Source: JBBDJB01 sp040880125 (GTDB lineage Bacteria; Planctomycetota; Planctomycetia; Pirellulales; JBBDJB01). From it: a stretch of DNA of 64,000 nt. The notes below the pieces were generated by a model that did no database searches, had not been told where the DNA came from, and was given only the letters and a program-made list of their open reading frames with translations. Position numbers and translations under genes: made by a program. This document shows positions 17,749 to 26,888 of this stretch, one piece after another. The stretch is taken from positions 62,001-126,000 of the forward strand of contig JBBDJB010000018.1 of the NCBI GenBank assembly GCA_040880125.1, in the 5' to 3' direction. The stretch's first letter is position 1, and every line of letters starts with the position of its first letter.

Positions 17749-19113
17749 ATGCACGAGATTCTGCTCCAATATCACCGGGTTCATCCGGCGACCTGGGCGT
17801 ATCTCTCGTCGCTGTTGACGATCGCGCTGTACTTCAAGTTCAGCCGCGTGTGGAGCGTGCGCAATCTGGATCTGATGGGATTGATCCTGCTGACGCCGGG
17901 TCTGTTGATGGTCGAGTACGGGGTGGCGCAGGGCGAGCCAAGCCTGGAACAGGCGGGCTATGTCTGGCTGTTCGGCGCCATGGGCGTTTTTCTCTTGCGC
18001 CTGCTGATCGACCCGATGATGGTGCGCCGTCCGCTGCTCGAGCCGAATCTCTCCGTGGGTGGCCTGACTTTCCTGGGTACTTCGCTGCTGTTGTTCTTGA
18101 TGGTCAACGTCGTCACCAGCACGTTGACCGAAGACGACTTGGCCGGCTCGCGCATGGCCGAGCAGCTTCGCGAAGGGCACAGCGTCCCGGTGGCGGAGAA
18201 TAGTTTCTCCCGTCATGGCCCGGGGCACCCGCTCGTGTTTCTACTGCCGCACGTTTCCACACGGATGCTGGCCGGCGCGGACGAAGCCGAGAGCGATGAA
18301 ACTCTTGCGCAGCGCGAGGAGAGCCGCGTGACGCTCTACATGGCCACCGCACGGACGGTGGCGATTCTTTCGCACGTGGCGGTCGTGCTGGGAATGGTGT
18401 TCATCGGCTATCGCCATTTCGACAATATCAAGACCGGCATCGCCGCCGCGACCCTATACCTGCTGCTGCCCTATACGGCCCAGCAAACCGGCCGCGTCGA
18501 TCATGTCCTACCCGCTGCGCTTCTGGTATGGAGCGTGGCCTCGTACCGGCGACCGGTGGTGGCCGGGGTGTTGATGGGCCTGGCAATCGGCGTCATCTAC
18601 TACCCGGCGTTTCTGCTGCCGCTTTGGATCGCCTTTTATTGGCAAAGGGGCTTGTGGCGATTTATCGGTGGCGTGGCCTCGATGATCGCCCTGGCAGTGG
18701 TGTCGCTGGCACGCACTTCGGTCGACTTCGCGAGCTTTATCGCGCAGGTGCAACAAATGTTCGGCTGGCGGGTACCGGTGAGCGATCCCGGCGGGTTCTG
18801 GCAGTTCGAGGGCATCGACCCCGTCTACCGATTTCCCGTGCTGGCCGCCTTTGCCGCGCTGTGCGTCAGCCTGGCAATCTGGCCGGCCCAGAAGAATCTC
18901 GGCACGCTGATGAGTTGTTCGGCGGCGGTGACGCTGGCCACGCAGTTCTGGCACGCCCACGGCGGCGGGCTGTACATGGCATGGTTTCTGCCGCTGACGC
19001 TGCTGACCGTCTTTCGGCCGAACCTGGAAGATCGCGTTGCCTTGTCGGTCTTGGGCGAAGGGTGGCTTCCCCGGCGGAGGGCGCATCTCGCGCAGGTCGA
19101 TCAGGCCGCCTGA
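17749..19113 (+). CDS. polytopic membrane protein, unknown function
   Basis: 454-residue integral membrane protein with roughly ten helices, for example WAYLSSLLTIALYF near residue 16, FLGTSLLLFLMVNVVTS near 105, and a C-terminal cluster at about 200-430 with loops such as YWQRGLWRF. A conserved-looking extracytoplasmic segment (DLAGSRMAEQLREGHSVPVA) lies at about 125-150. The arrangement is loosely like glycosyltransferase-87 or O-antigen-type integral membrane enzymes, but no catalytic motif is visible, so I make no functional call. The start is ATG 17749. It converges on the CoA-binding protein gene. Confidence 0.7.
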   Translation: MHEILLQYHRVHPATWAYLSSLLTIALYFKFSRVWSVRNLDLMGLILLTPGLLMVEYGVAQGEPSLEQAGYVWLFGAMGVFLLRLLIDPMMVRRPLLEPNLSVGGLTFLGTSLLLFLMVNVVTSTLTEDDLAGSRMAEQLREGHSVPVAENSFSRHGPGHPLVFLLPHVSTRMLAGADEAESDETLAQREESRVTLYMATARTVAILSHVAVVLGMVFIGYRHFDNIKTGIAAATLYLLLPYTAQQTGRVDHVLPAALLVWSVASYRRPVVAGVLMGLAIGVIYYPAFLLPLWIAFYWQRGLWRFIGGVASMIALAVVSLARTSVDFASFIAQVQQMFGWRVPVSDPGGFWQFEGIDPVYRFPVLAAFAALCVSLAIWPAQKNLGTLMSCSAAVTLATQFWHAHGGGLYMAWFLPLTLLTVFRPNLEDRVALSVLGEGWLPRRRAHLAQVDQAA

Positions 19114-19123
19114 GGCGATGCAC

Positions 19124-19507
19124 TTACTCGCCCAGCGAGGACGGGCTCATTCCTAAGTCGACGATGCTACACGCCACCGTCGGCTCGAGCCCGAGCGAGC
19201 GGGCCTTCTCGACCAACTCCGGGCTGTCGCTGCCGGGGTTGAGCCACAGTTCGTCGCATCCCTTAGCGGCGATTTCCTCCAGCACATCGATGCCCACCGC
19301 CGGCGGAACGTACATGCTCACGCGCTCCAGCTTCGCCAGCGGTACGTCCGAAACGCTACGGTATGCGGTCACGCCTTCGATCTCGCCCCCCTTAGGGTTG
19401 ACCGGGTAGACGTCGTAGCCCTTGGCCTGGTGTGCGCGAACGGATTTGTTTCCGTACTTCGACCGATCGGCGCTGGCGCCGACAATTACGACGGTTGGCT
19501 TTTCCAT
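19124..19507 (-). CDS. CoA-binding domain protein (YccU-like)
   Basis: 127-residue Rossmann-fold protein of the CoA_binding_2 family. It starts with TVVIVGASADRSKYGNKSVR, continues with GYDVYPVNPKGGEIEGV, and ends with LWLNPGSDSPELVEKARSLG. The length matches the family, which resembles the CoA-binding part of succinyl-CoA synthetase alpha but lacks catalysis. Its role is unclear; it may bind CoA or an acyl-CoA. It lies 31 bases downstream of ligA on the same strand, so co-transcription is likely but not informative. Confidence 0.85.
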   Translation of the reverse strand: MEKPTVVIVGASADRSKYGNKSVRAHQAKGYDVYPVNPKGGEIEGVTAYRSVSDVPLAKLERVSMYVPPAVGIDVLEEIAAKGCDELWLNPGSDSPELVEKARSLGLEPTVACSIVDLGMSPSSLGE

Positions 19508-19538
19508 GGATTCCGGCCTTTCGCAGTTGTGTAGTGTG

Positions 19539-21545
19539 TCAGCCTTTCAGCAGCTTTCGGAACTCCGCTTCGTCGATCACTTTGACGCCCAGCTTCTGCG
19601 CCTTATCGAGCTTGCTTCCTGCGTTCTCTCCCGCGATGAGCAGATCGGTGTTCTTGGACACACTGGAGGTTGCACGCCCGCCATTGGCTTCGATCGCCTC
19701 GGTGATCTCGTCCCGCGAGTAGTGCTCCAAAGTGCCGGTGACCACGATAGTCATTCCGGCGAGCGGCCCGTCCTTCTGCCCGCGCGCCGATTGCGTCGCC
19801 TGCGCATTGACGCCCGCGGCGCGTAGTTCGTCGATCATCGCGCGGCCGAACTCGCTGCGGAGGAAGTCATAGACACTCTTGGCAATTACCGGACCGACGT
19901 CCGGAATCTCGGCGATCTCCTCTTCGCTGGCTTGTTGCATCCGATCCAGATCGCCAAAGTGCTCCGCCAGAACAGTGGCCACCCGGGCGCCGACGTGCCG
20001 AATGCTCAGCGCATTGAGCAGCCGCTCCAGTCCGCGCGACTTGCTCAATTCGATCTGGGCGAGCAGCTTCTCGGCCGAGCGATTGCCCATCCGCTCCAAC
20101 TTCACCAGTTCGTCCTTGTTCAGCCGATAGAGATCGCCCAGGCTGCGGACCAGCTTATCGCGGACCAGTTGATCGACCAGCTTCTCACCGAGCCCTTCGA
20201 TGTCCATGGCGCTGCGGCTGGCGTAGTACTGCAAGCGCTCGCGGACTTGCGCCTCGCAATAGAGGTTCGGGCAGCGGATGTAAACGCCGCCCTCGTCCTT
20301 TACCAGCTTGGTGCCACAAGCGGGACAATTCTCGGGAAAATGAAACTTCGGCAACTCGCCGCGCCGGGCGTGCTTCTCCACGCGCACGATGTGCGGAATG
20401 ATCTTGCCCGCCTTCTCCACCACCACCAGGTCGCCGGCCCGCACGTCCTTTCGCTCGATCTCGTCGGCATTGTGCAGGCTGGCGCGGCTCACAGTTGTGC
20501 CGGCCAATTGCACGGGTTCGAGGAAAGCCGCCGGCGTGACGACGCCGCTCTTGCCGACTTGCACACCGATCGCGTTGAGCCGGGTGGTCGCCTCGTACTT
20601 CTCGAACTTGTAAGCGATCATCCATCGCGGGCTTTTGGCTGTGGTGCCCAGTCGCTCACGCTGATCAAAGTTGTTGACCTTCAGCACCAGCCCGTCGACT
20701 TCGAAGTCCAACTCGTGCAGTTGCCCTGGGATCTCCTGACAGCGCTGGACCGCCAATTCGAAGTTCTCGAAGCACTGCACGTGCGGCGTAATCGGCAGTC
20801 CTAGCCGGCCAAGTTCCTTCAGATAATTCATGTGGTCCGGCGCCTCGACTCCCTCGACCTGTCCCACGCCGTGGCAGAACAACCGTAGCCGGCGCTGGGC
20901 ACAGATGCGCGGGTCGAGCAGGCGAATGCTGCCGGCCGTGACGTTGCGGGTATTCGCATACGCGGCCAGGCCACGTTCTTCCTGCTGCTCGTTCAGCCGC
21001 ACCAGGTCCTGGTTGGTCATGTAGATCTCGCCGCGGACCTCCAGCACGGGTGGAACTCGCTTCCCCTTCAGCCGCAGCGGCACATCCTGCAGCGTGCGGA
21101 CGTTGTGGGTGATGTCGTCGCCCACCTGGCCGTCGCCGCGCGTGGCGCCCCGCACCAGGCGCCCGTCTTCGTAGAGAATCGAAACGGCGACGCCGTCGAT
21201 CTTCAGCTCAACGACCCACTCGACCTTTTCGCCGTCGAGCAGCTTTTCGATCCGCTTGCCGTACTTGCGCAGGTCGTCCAGCCCGTAGGTGTTCTCGATC
21301 GATAACATCGGCAAGCGATGCTCGACCGATCGCAGCTCGGGCACCGGCGCGTCGCCGATGCGCTGCGTGGGGCTATCGGGCGTGACCAGTTCCGGGTGTG
21401 CCGCCTCGAGTTGCCTGAGGCGCTCGATCAGCCGATCGTAATCGCGATCGGTGATCTCCGGCGCCGCTTCGACGTAATACTTGCGATCGTGATAGCTGAT
21501 CTGCTCGCGCAGTTCGGCAATTTCATCAGCGACCTTCAGGGGCAT
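19539..21545 (-). CDS. ligA: NAD-dependent DNA ligase
   Basis: 668-residue bacterial replicative DNA ligase, which seals nicks using NAD+. The architecture is complete: domain Ia with YHDRKYY (NMN contacts, about residues 18-24), adenylation motif LKIDG with catalytic lysine at about residue 115, OB fold, four-cysteine zinc finger (CPACG...CPNLYC), helix-hairpin-helix region (IPDVGPVIAKSVYDFL) and a C-terminal BRCT domain (GMTIVVTGTLEHYSRDEI). The start is ATG 21545. It is the first gene of a minus-strand pair with the CoA-binding protein. Confidence 0.97.
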   Translation of the reverse strand: MPLKVADEIAELREQISYHDRKYYVEAAPEITDRDYDRLIERLRQLEAAHPELVTPDSPTQRIGDAPVPELRSVEHRLPMLSIENTYGLDDLRKYGKRIEKLLDGEKVEWVVELKIDGVAVSILYEDGRLVRGATRGDGQVGDDITHNVRTLQDVPLRLKGKRVPPVLEVRGEIYMTNQDLVRLNEQQEERGLAAYANTRNVTAGSIRLLDPRICAQRRLRLFCHGVGQVEGVEAPDHMNYLKELGRLGLPITPHVQCFENFELAVQRCQEIPGQLHELDFEVDGLVLKVNNFDQRERLGTTAKSPRWMIAYKFEKYEATTRLNAIGVQVGKSGVVTPAAFLEPVQLAGTTVSRASLHNADEIERKDVRAGDLVVVEKAGKIIPHIVRVEKHARRGELPKFHFPENCPACGTKLVKDEGGVYIRCPNLYCEAQVRERLQYYASRSAMDIEGLGEKLVDQLVRDKLVRSLGDLYRLNKDELVKLERMGNRSAEKLLAQIELSKSRGLERLLNALSIRHVGARVATVLAEHFGDLDRMQQASEEEIAEIPDVGPVIAKSVYDFLRSEFGRAMIDELRAAGVNAQATQSARGQKDGPLAGMTIVVTGTLEHYSRDEITEAIEANGGRATSSVSKNTDLLIAGENAGSKLDKAQKLGVKVIDEAEFRKLLKG

Positions 21546-21591
21546 GGCGAGCGGCCGATCTAGATTTGATCCGAAGCTGACCGGCCGAGGA

Positions 21592-21993
21592 TTACGCCTG
21601 CTTTCCCACGGCGCCGCACTCCGGCGCCAGGGTCACCGGCAGATTGGCGGCCGAATTGGGAATCAGGCACAGCATTTTCAGCGGCGTGGGGCCGGTATTG
21701 CGGAATTGGTGCACGTCGTCCGGCGACACCAGGACCACGTCACCGGCCTTCAGCGGATGCTCGCTGTCGCCTTCGGTCACCACACCGCTCCCTTCCAGGA
21801 CGTAGACCTCGTGCTCGTAGGGATGGCTATGGCGCGGCGTGTGCCCGCCGGGGGAGAGTTCGAACTGCCGCATGGCGAACGTCGGCGCGCCGTCCGACTC
21901 CGACAGCAGCCAGCGGACCGTACAGTCGCTGGCGCCTTCCATCTCGACCGGCTTCGACGGCACGTCTTGCGAGTTCTGAACTTTCATGATCAC
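21592..21993 (-). CDS. cupin-domain protein
   Basis: 133-residue single-domain cupin. Cupin motif 1 with metal ligands is visible as GGHTPRHSHPYEHEVYVLEG (about residues 48-67), and motif 2 as GDVVLVSPDDVHQFRNTG. Small cupins of this kind bind Fe, Mn or Zn and act as isomerases, dioxygenases or binding proteins; which one cannot be told. It lies between ligA and a small membrane protein gene on the same strand. Confidence 0.85.
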   Translation of the reverse strand: MIMKVQNSQDVPSKPVEMEGASDCTVRWLLSESDGAPTFAMRQFELSPGGHTPRHSHPYEHEVYVLEGSGVVTEGDSEHPLKAGDVVLVSPDDVHQFRNTGPTPLKMLCLIPNSAANLPVTLAPECGAVGKQA

Positions 21994-22022
21994 CTCTCTG
22001 CGGTGTGCATACTTGTGTAGGC

Positions 22023-22349
22023 TTACGACCTCTTGCTTTCGGCCGTCGCCGGGGATTCGCCGAGCTCGTCGGACCGCGGGGCTCGGCCGCGGCTCCAGAG
22101 GCTGTCGGTGCCGATGGCCGCCACGGTGAGCACCGCCAGCAGGCTTAATTCCACCACCAGCATCTGGTTGCCGCGCTCGCGCATCAGTTGCCAGAGCGGA
22201 TGGTCCGAGCCGCCGTGCACCGACGCCAGTTGTGGCTGCATCGATTGGTACGTCATCAAACCGTAAGCGAAAACGGTCAGGACGAAAGCGATGCCTACCA
22301 CCACCAGCAGCACGTAAAACGGATTGGACTTTTCAGTCTTCTTGGCCAT
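22023..22349 (-). CDS. small two-helix membrane protein
   Basis: 108 residues with a basic start MAKKTEK, helix 1 at about 11-32 (FYVLLVVVGIAFVLTVFAYG), a loop of about 30 residues, helix 2 at about 63-80 (MLVVELSLLAVLTVAAIG), and an acidic polar tail. I recognise no family. It is 29 bases upstream of the cupin gene on the same strand, so the two may be co-transcribed. Confidence 0.6.
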   Translation of the reverse strand: MAKKTEKSNPFYVLLVVVGIAFVLTVFAYGLMTYQSMQPQLASVHGGSDHPLWQLMRERGNQMLVVELSLLAVLTVAAIGTDSLWSRGRAPRSDELGESPATAESKRS

Positions 22350-22473
22350 CTTCTCAGCGATTCGTTAGCAAAAGGCGTACGTGTCGATCACCTCCAATTA
22401 TAGCAGGCCGCCCGTCGGTGAAACCCCACCGGCACGAGCGGCGGTATGCACCACGGCGGCCGGGCTTGTGGCT

Positions 22474-23805
22474 TCACACGCTTGCGAAGTCAGGCGAGTC
22501 CCGGAACTTCATTGCGTTGACCAGCCTTGCGAACACCTCGGCGCGGTGGACGTAATCGCGGAACTGATCGAAGCTCGCGCAGCCGGGGGACAGCAGAATC
22601 CGGTCGCCCGGTTGACTCCGCTGCCAGCACCAGTGGAGTGCCTCGGAAAGCGTCTTTTTCCGACTCACCGGGGCGCGGCTCGCATGTTGGGCGGCGGCCA
22701 CGGTCAGCCGATCCGCCGCGGCACCGAAAAAACATGCCCCGGCCCCATGCCTGGCAAGAGCGCCGGCGATCAGCTCCAGATCCGCGCCCTTATCGTGACC
22801 GCCGGCAAGCAGCCAAGTCCGCCCCGCGAGCGTCTCCAGGGCCACCGCGGTCGCTTCTGGCGTGGTCGACTTCGAGTCGTCATAGAATTGCCGCCCCTGA
22901 ACCTCGCCGATGCAGCCCAGCCGGTGCGGCAGGCCGGGGAACTCGTGCAATGCCCGCGCGATCGCCTGGCGGGTGCAGCCAATCGCCTCCGCCGCCGTCG
23001 CGGCCAGCCGGGCGTTCTGCCGGTTGTGTAAGCCAGGGACGCCCAGCCCGTCCAGCGGCGCATCGTCGCGCAGCGACAGCAAGCGCCCTCGCACCAGCGG
23101 CATCCACTCCCGCAGCCGCGGATCGTGGTCGCAGAGAATCGCCAGTGAGTCGGTCGACTGGGCGGTCAGGATCCGCTGCTTGGCGCGGACGTACTCGTCC
23201 AGCGTGCCGTGCCAGTCGAGATGGTTCGGCGTGCAACCGGTGACGATCGCGACATCTGCGCCGCGGGTGGAGCGACTGAGTCGGGCGAGTTGAAAACTGC
23301 TCAGCTCGAGTACCACCCAATCTTCGCGATGCATGGTATCAACGTGCGGCAGCAGGCTGATCCCGAAGTTGCCGCCCAGGTGGCAGGGCCGCCCGTCGGC
23401 GCGGAGGATTTCGGCCAGCATCGCGCAGGTGGTGGACTTGCCGTTGCTGCCGGTCACCGCCGCCAGGCGAGTCGGGCAGCCGTCGAGCAGCAGGTCGATC
23501 TCCGTAGTAACCGGCACCCCGCGGCTCCGCGCGAGCCGCAGCAGCGGATGCCCCGGCGGCACCGCTGGATTCACGACGACGCAATCGGCCGTCTCGAAGT
23601 CGCCCGGGTCGTGCCCGCCCAACCGGTAGCGCTCGATCGGCAGATCCGCAACCGCCCCCAGCGAGTCGGTCAGCGCATCGGCTGGCTGCAAATCGGTCAC
23701 GGTCACACGCGCACCGCGCTCCGCCAGGTAGCGCACCACGCCCACACCGCCTCCATGGCGTCCGAGCCCCATCACGGTAACTCGCACCTTCTGCAGTTTC
23801 GTCAT
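22474..23805 (-). CDS. murD: UDP-N-acetylmuramoylalanine-D-glutamate ligase
   Basis: 443-residue Mur ligase, which adds D-glutamate to UDP-MurNAc-L-Ala in the cytoplasmic phase of peptidoglycan synthesis. The ATP-binding loop is AVTGSNGKSTT at about residues 116-126. Further family motifs are VNPAVPPGHPLL near 78, the central-domain ELSSFQLARL, TPNHLDWHGT, and the late YDDSKSTTPEAT that MurD uses for the substrate. The N-terminal nucleotide-like fold starts VMGLGRHGGG. It is not in a dcw cluster here, so the gene is isolated from other mur genes. Confidence 0.93.
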   Translation of the reverse strand: MTKLQKVRVTVMGLGRHGGGVGVVRYLAERGARVTVTDLQPADALTDSLGAVADLPIERYRLGGHDPGDFETADCVVVNPAVPPGHPLLRLARSRGVPVTTEIDLLLDGCPTRLAAVTGSNGKSTTCAMLAEILRADGRPCHLGGNFGISLLPHVDTMHREDWVVLELSSFQLARLSRSTRGADVAIVTGCTPNHLDWHGTLDEYVRAKQRILTAQSTDSLAILCDHDPRLREWMPLVRGRLLSLRDDAPLDGLGVPGLHNRQNARLAATAAEAIGCTRQAIARALHEFPGLPHRLGCIGEVQGRQFYDDSKSTTPEATAVALETLAGRTWLLAGGHDKGADLELIAGALARHGAGACFFGAAADRLTVAAAQHASRAPVSRKKTLSEALHWCWQRSQPGDRILLSPGCASFDQFRDYVHRAEVFARLVNAMKFRDSPDFASV

Positions 23806-24132
23806 CCATGCCTCGGCCGCTCAGCAAAGCTTCGTCTGAAGGCGCAGCGCCTCCGTGCACGGCGGCCGCGATTTTATGGCGGGTCGTCCATCAGTGGCAA
23901 TTGTAATTCGCTTCGCCCAAGCTCACTGTTCGAGCTTGCCACGGTCCCCACTGCTTCATCGGCATATTGTCACGAGCGAGCCGCGCGGGCCGTTTCGAGA
24001 TTTCTAACGTGTGTCCAACTCGTCGGAGACCGCTAACCTTCGTCATGATCGACTTCGCGCCGCAGGCTTAAGAAACCCCCAAGAACGCTACAGGGGCTTC
24101 GGAGAATCACTAAATACGACCAAAAAATGATA

Positions 24133-24160
24133 TTGACATCTCGGATGATACCAGTAGAAT
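24133..24160 (+). promoter_or_regulatory. sigma-70-type promoter
   Basis: TTGACA at 24133-24138 and TAGAAT at 24155-24160 are separated by 16 bases, matching the bacterial housekeeping consensus at 11 of 12 positions. It lies in an AT-rich segment and points to no recognised gene; transcription would begin near 24167. This is one of the clearest promoters in the window. Confidence 0.6.
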
Positions 24161-24166
24161 AAGAAC

Positions 24167-24262
24167 ACAATATGACGGTATTTAGCGGGGCCCGGAGCCG
24201 TGTGGCCGGGTATCCAAAGGGCCTGCAATTGCGAGATTGTCTCGCGGTGCAACGCTTTTTTG
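24167..24262 (+). ncRNA. candidate structured RNA downstream of orphan promoter
   Basis: Starting at the expected transcription start of the promoter at 24133, the sequence can form a stem CCCG(GA)GCC-GTGT-GGCCGGG (about 24188-24207) and a perfect stem GCGAGA-TTG-TCTCGC (about 24229-24243). A TTTTTT run follows near 24257. No conserved protein is encoded. I do not recognise a known RNA family. The T-run is about ten bases from the second stem, so it is not a textbook terminator. Confidence 0.35.
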
Positions 24263-24422
24263 TTGGTGTCGGCCAATTCCGCGAAGCAAGTAAAAAGGAG
24301 CGGACATGTAGTGTGAAACCATCTAAAAAAGTAAAATCTCAGCGCGCTCACTCCGCGCGCCGAACTGAACAACCAAAATTCAGTCGCAGTGAGGACTTTT
24401 TCAACACTTCACCAAACCGTCC

Positions 24423-24493
24423 GTTGCAAAAGTCGCACTTGAATTGGCGCCGCGCTCGAGCGTGGGCGCGCTAGGGACGCTGACTTTTGCAAC
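24423..24493. repeat. 12-base perfect inverted repeat
   Basis: GTTGCAAAAGTC at 24423-24434 is the exact reverse complement of GACTTTTGCAAC at 24482-24493, with 47 bases between. A partial third copy, GTTGCAAAAA, lies near 24523. The pair could be the ends of a tiny non-autonomous element or a large hairpin. There is no transposase, and target duplications are not evident. Confidence 0.5.
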
Positions 24494-24802
24494 AAACATG
24501 GGGCCCCCCTTATAAGGCGCGTTGCAAAAACCTGTTGAAAAACGGAACCCATCTGCGAGCACGTGATGCGTAACCTCGGCAGTTTTAACCTGGGCGAGGT
24601 GCTGACCCAATATTCACCGCGCTGCCCACCCGGTGCGGCCCCGAACCAGCGGAGATTTGCACCATGAAACGAACCACGCGAGCGGAAGACCGGCGCGCGG
24701 TGCGCTTCGCAGCAGACCTTGCCAAGTGTTCCCGCGACGACCACCATAGGTCCTCGTGCTCGGCACCTGCCAACCCCCGCCAACCGTGACGAGGAATCTT
24801 CG

Positions 24803-25732
24803 TTGAAAGCTTTGCGCGTGGCGGTTCGCTGGGCGGTGTGGGGCGGAACGGCGATTTGTCTTGCCGCTATCCTCATCCACGCGACGGTCCGCGACCGGTG
24901 GCTCGGTATCTCGACCTTGTACTACGCCACGCCGCCAGCGGTGGTCGCGATCTTTGGCTTGATATGCGCGGCAGGATGGCTCGTGTTGCGGCGCAGAGCC
25001 GCGGCCGCTGCGTTGCTCGTGCTGGCGCTGCTCTGCACCGGTTGGTGGTACCGCGCGTCGTTCGTCGAACATGCCGGCGGTCCGCGGCCGGGGGACCTCG
25101 ACGTTTTGTTTTGGAATACGGCCCGAGGCTCGCACGGCTGGGCGAAGGTTTTCGCGAATATCCGCCAGCAGCAGCCAGAGATCGTCGGCATCGTCGAAGC
25201 CGGCTACCGCGATACCAACTTCGTCGAGCGATGGCGCGAGGCCTTTCCCGAGTACGCCCATTCCGACACCGGTGGCAACATGCTGCTGATGTGCCGGGGG
25301 AAGATCACCCGCGCGCATAATGTTGACCTGGGCGACGATGGAACGTACAAGCACGTGCTGGTAGAGATCGACGGCCGCCGGCTGCGAGTGATCCTCGTGG
25401 ACCTGGCAGCAAATCCCTTTTACTCGCGCGGCCGGCCGCTGGCGCGGCTGACCGAGGACGTCCGGCGGCTGAGCGACGTGCCGCTGATTGTGATGGGCGA
25501 CTTCAACACGCCGGCCGAGTCAGTGCACTTTCGGTCGCTGCGCAACGAGATGACGCATGCTTTCGAGAACGCCGGCGATGGATACCTACCGACCTGGCCG
25601 CTGCCCGTGCCGGTACTCAAGCTGGATCACATCTGGTTCAACGAGCACGTCGCGGTGTCGGCGTGCCGGGCCGGCTGGGCCAGCGGATCCGACCACCGGC
25701 ACCTGCGTTGCTTCTTGCAGCCGCGCGAGTAG
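24803..25732 (+). CDS. membrane-anchored endonuclease/exonuclease/phosphatase-family protein
   Basis: 309 residues. Three N-terminal helices (about 8-27, 40-60 and 66-82) are followed by a complete EEP domain. Its metal and catalytic motifs appear in order: DVLFWNTARG, IVGIVEAG, VMGDFNTP, LDHIWFN and GSDHRHL. Proteins of this layout (related to YafD/YbhP) are membrane-bound phosphodiesterases with undefined substrates. I chose TTG 24803 because GAGGAA at 24791-24796 is correctly spaced and the first helix follows; the frame is open upstream to 24719. It faces the gene-poor island upstream. Confidence 0.78.
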   Translation: MKALRVAVRWAVWGGTAICLAAILIHATVRDRWLGISTLYYATPPAVVAIFGLICAAGWLVLRRRAAAAALLVLALLCTGWWYRASFVEHAGGPRPGDLDVLFWNTARGSHGWAKVFANIRQQQPEIVGIVEAGYRDTNFVERWREAFPEYAHSDTGGNMLLMCRGKITRAHNVDLGDDGTYKHVLVEIDGRRLRVILVDLAANPFYSRGRPLARLTEDVRRLSDVPLIVMGDFNTPAESVHFRSLRNEMTHAFENAGDGYLPTWPLPVPVLKLDHIWFNEHVAVSACRAGWASGSDHRHLRCFLQPRE

Positions 25733-25803
25733 CCGGCCGAGTTGATCAAGCTGAACTCCCACGATTTCAGCTACAGGAGCGCCCGTGCAGCGCAGCGCCG
25801 ACG

Positions 25804-26799
25804 TCACTTCCCGAGCTTGACTTCGAATCGGCCGGTGGAATCGGCTGCCGCCCGGGACATGCCGGCCGTGTTGAAGTCCATCGCGATCGTGCCGTCGTGA
25901 CTCACGGCGATGATGCCGCCGTGGCCCGGCTTGAGCGTCTCGCGGATGATCTGTCCCACCGCGTCGGGCAGACTCTGCTGGCGGTAGGCCATCCGGGCGG
26001 AGACGTCATGCGCGATCGCGTTGCGGATGAACTCTTCGCCGACGCCGGTGCACGATACGGCACACGTGCGATTGTCCGCGTACGTGCCGGCGCCGACGAT
26101 CGGCGAGTCGCCGATGCGGCCGTAGCGCTTGTTCACCAAACCGCCGGTCGACGTGCCGGCGGCCAGGTTGCCGTGCTGATCCAGGGCCACGCAGCCGACC
26201 GTGCCCATGTGATCGTCGTCACGCTGTTGCGACGGCGGCTGCTCCGCCTGCACGCGCTGGAGATCGGCGCGCTGATCCGCGGTCGTGAAATACTTGTTGG
26301 GCACGCGCTCGACGTCCATCTGATCGGCAAAGGCCTCCGCGCCGTCGGTCACCAGCAGCACGTGCCGCGTCTGGGTCATCACCAGCCGCGCCAGCGAGAT
26401 CGGGTTTTTCACTGTCCGCACGCCACCTACCGCTCCGCAGGCGAGCGTCGCGCCGTCCATGATCGAGGCGTCCAATTCATGCTTGCCGGCCGCGTTGAGC
26501 ACCGCTCCGCGGCCGGCATTGAAGGCCGGATCATCCTCCAGGTGGCGGATGACCTGCTCGACCGCGTCGAGGCTCGTGCCTCCCCCAGCCAGGATGTCTC
26601 GCCCCAAGGTCAGCGCGGCAGTGAGCGACTTCTCCCGGGCCTGGCGATCTTTGGCCGACCAGCTATCCGGCGAAGAACCGGCTCCGCCGTGGATCACGAT
26701 CGCGTACCGCAGCGCCTCGTCAGTCAGCTCTTGCGCAAAAGCGGCGGATACCGCCGCGACGATAACGAATCCCATACAACCGGCAGCGAAACATCGCAT
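25804..26799 (-). CDS. isoaspartyl peptidase / plant-type L-asparaginase
   Basis: 331-residue Ntn-hydrolase precursor with a signal peptide at about 1-23 (FVIVAAVSAAFAQ), so probably periplasmic. The self-cleavage and nucleophile motif GTVGCVALDQHGNLAAGTSTGG gives Thr200 as the catalytic N-terminal residue of the beta chain. The upstream HGGAG and NAGRGAVLN motifs are also typical. The family removes N-terminal isoaspartyl residues or hydrolyses asparagine, and some members act on glycosylasparagine. Downstream of mobA on the same strand, with 89 bases between them. Confidence 0.92.
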   Translation of the reverse strand: MRCFAAGCMGFVIVAAVSAAFAQELTDEALRYAIVIHGGAGSSPDSWSAKDRQAREKSLTAALTLGRDILAGGGTSLDAVEQVIRHLEDDPAFNAGRGAVLNAAGKHELDASIMDGATLACGAVGGVRTVKNPISLARLVMTQTRHVLLVTDGAEAFADQMDVERVPNKYFTTADQRADLQRVQAEQPPSQQRDDDHMGTVGCVALDQHGNLAAGTSTGGLVNKRYGRIGDSPIVGAGTYADNRTCAVSCTGVGEEFIRNAIAHDVSARMAYRQQSLPDAVGQIIRETLKPGHGGIIAVSHDGTIAMDFNTAGMSRAAADSTGRFEVKLGK

Positions 26800-26888
26800 G
26801 GTGGACCTCGAAACTCGTTAGCAATTGGGGCGATAATGAAAGGATGTGGGCACAGTACAAGCATACGCGGCCACTGCGGCCGATGCGA

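Larger units (their letters stand above)
23806..24802. other. 997-base gene-poor island
   Basis: No recognised gene. The part at about 24070-24400 is distinctly AT-rich compared with flanking genes. It contains a near-consensus promoter (24133-24160), a structured RNA candidate downstream of it, an SD-like AAGGAG at 24295-24300, and a 12-base inverted repeat (24423-24434 and 24482-24493). A small basic frame from GTG 24313 to 24474 would encode 53 residues, but nothing supports it beyond the SD-like motif. The island may be a remnant of a mobile element or a regulatory RNA locus. Confidence 0.5.

Noticed and set aside
24172..24474. 100-residue plus-strand frame in the gene-poor island
   Set aside because: Basic, low-complexity, no family. 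The only support is a weak SD before GTG 24313, so I list the region as an island, not a gene.
24423..24493. Inverted repeat as ends of an insertion sequence
   Set aside because: Only 47 bases lie between the arms, no transposase is present, and no target duplication is evident, so it is not annotated as a mobile element.
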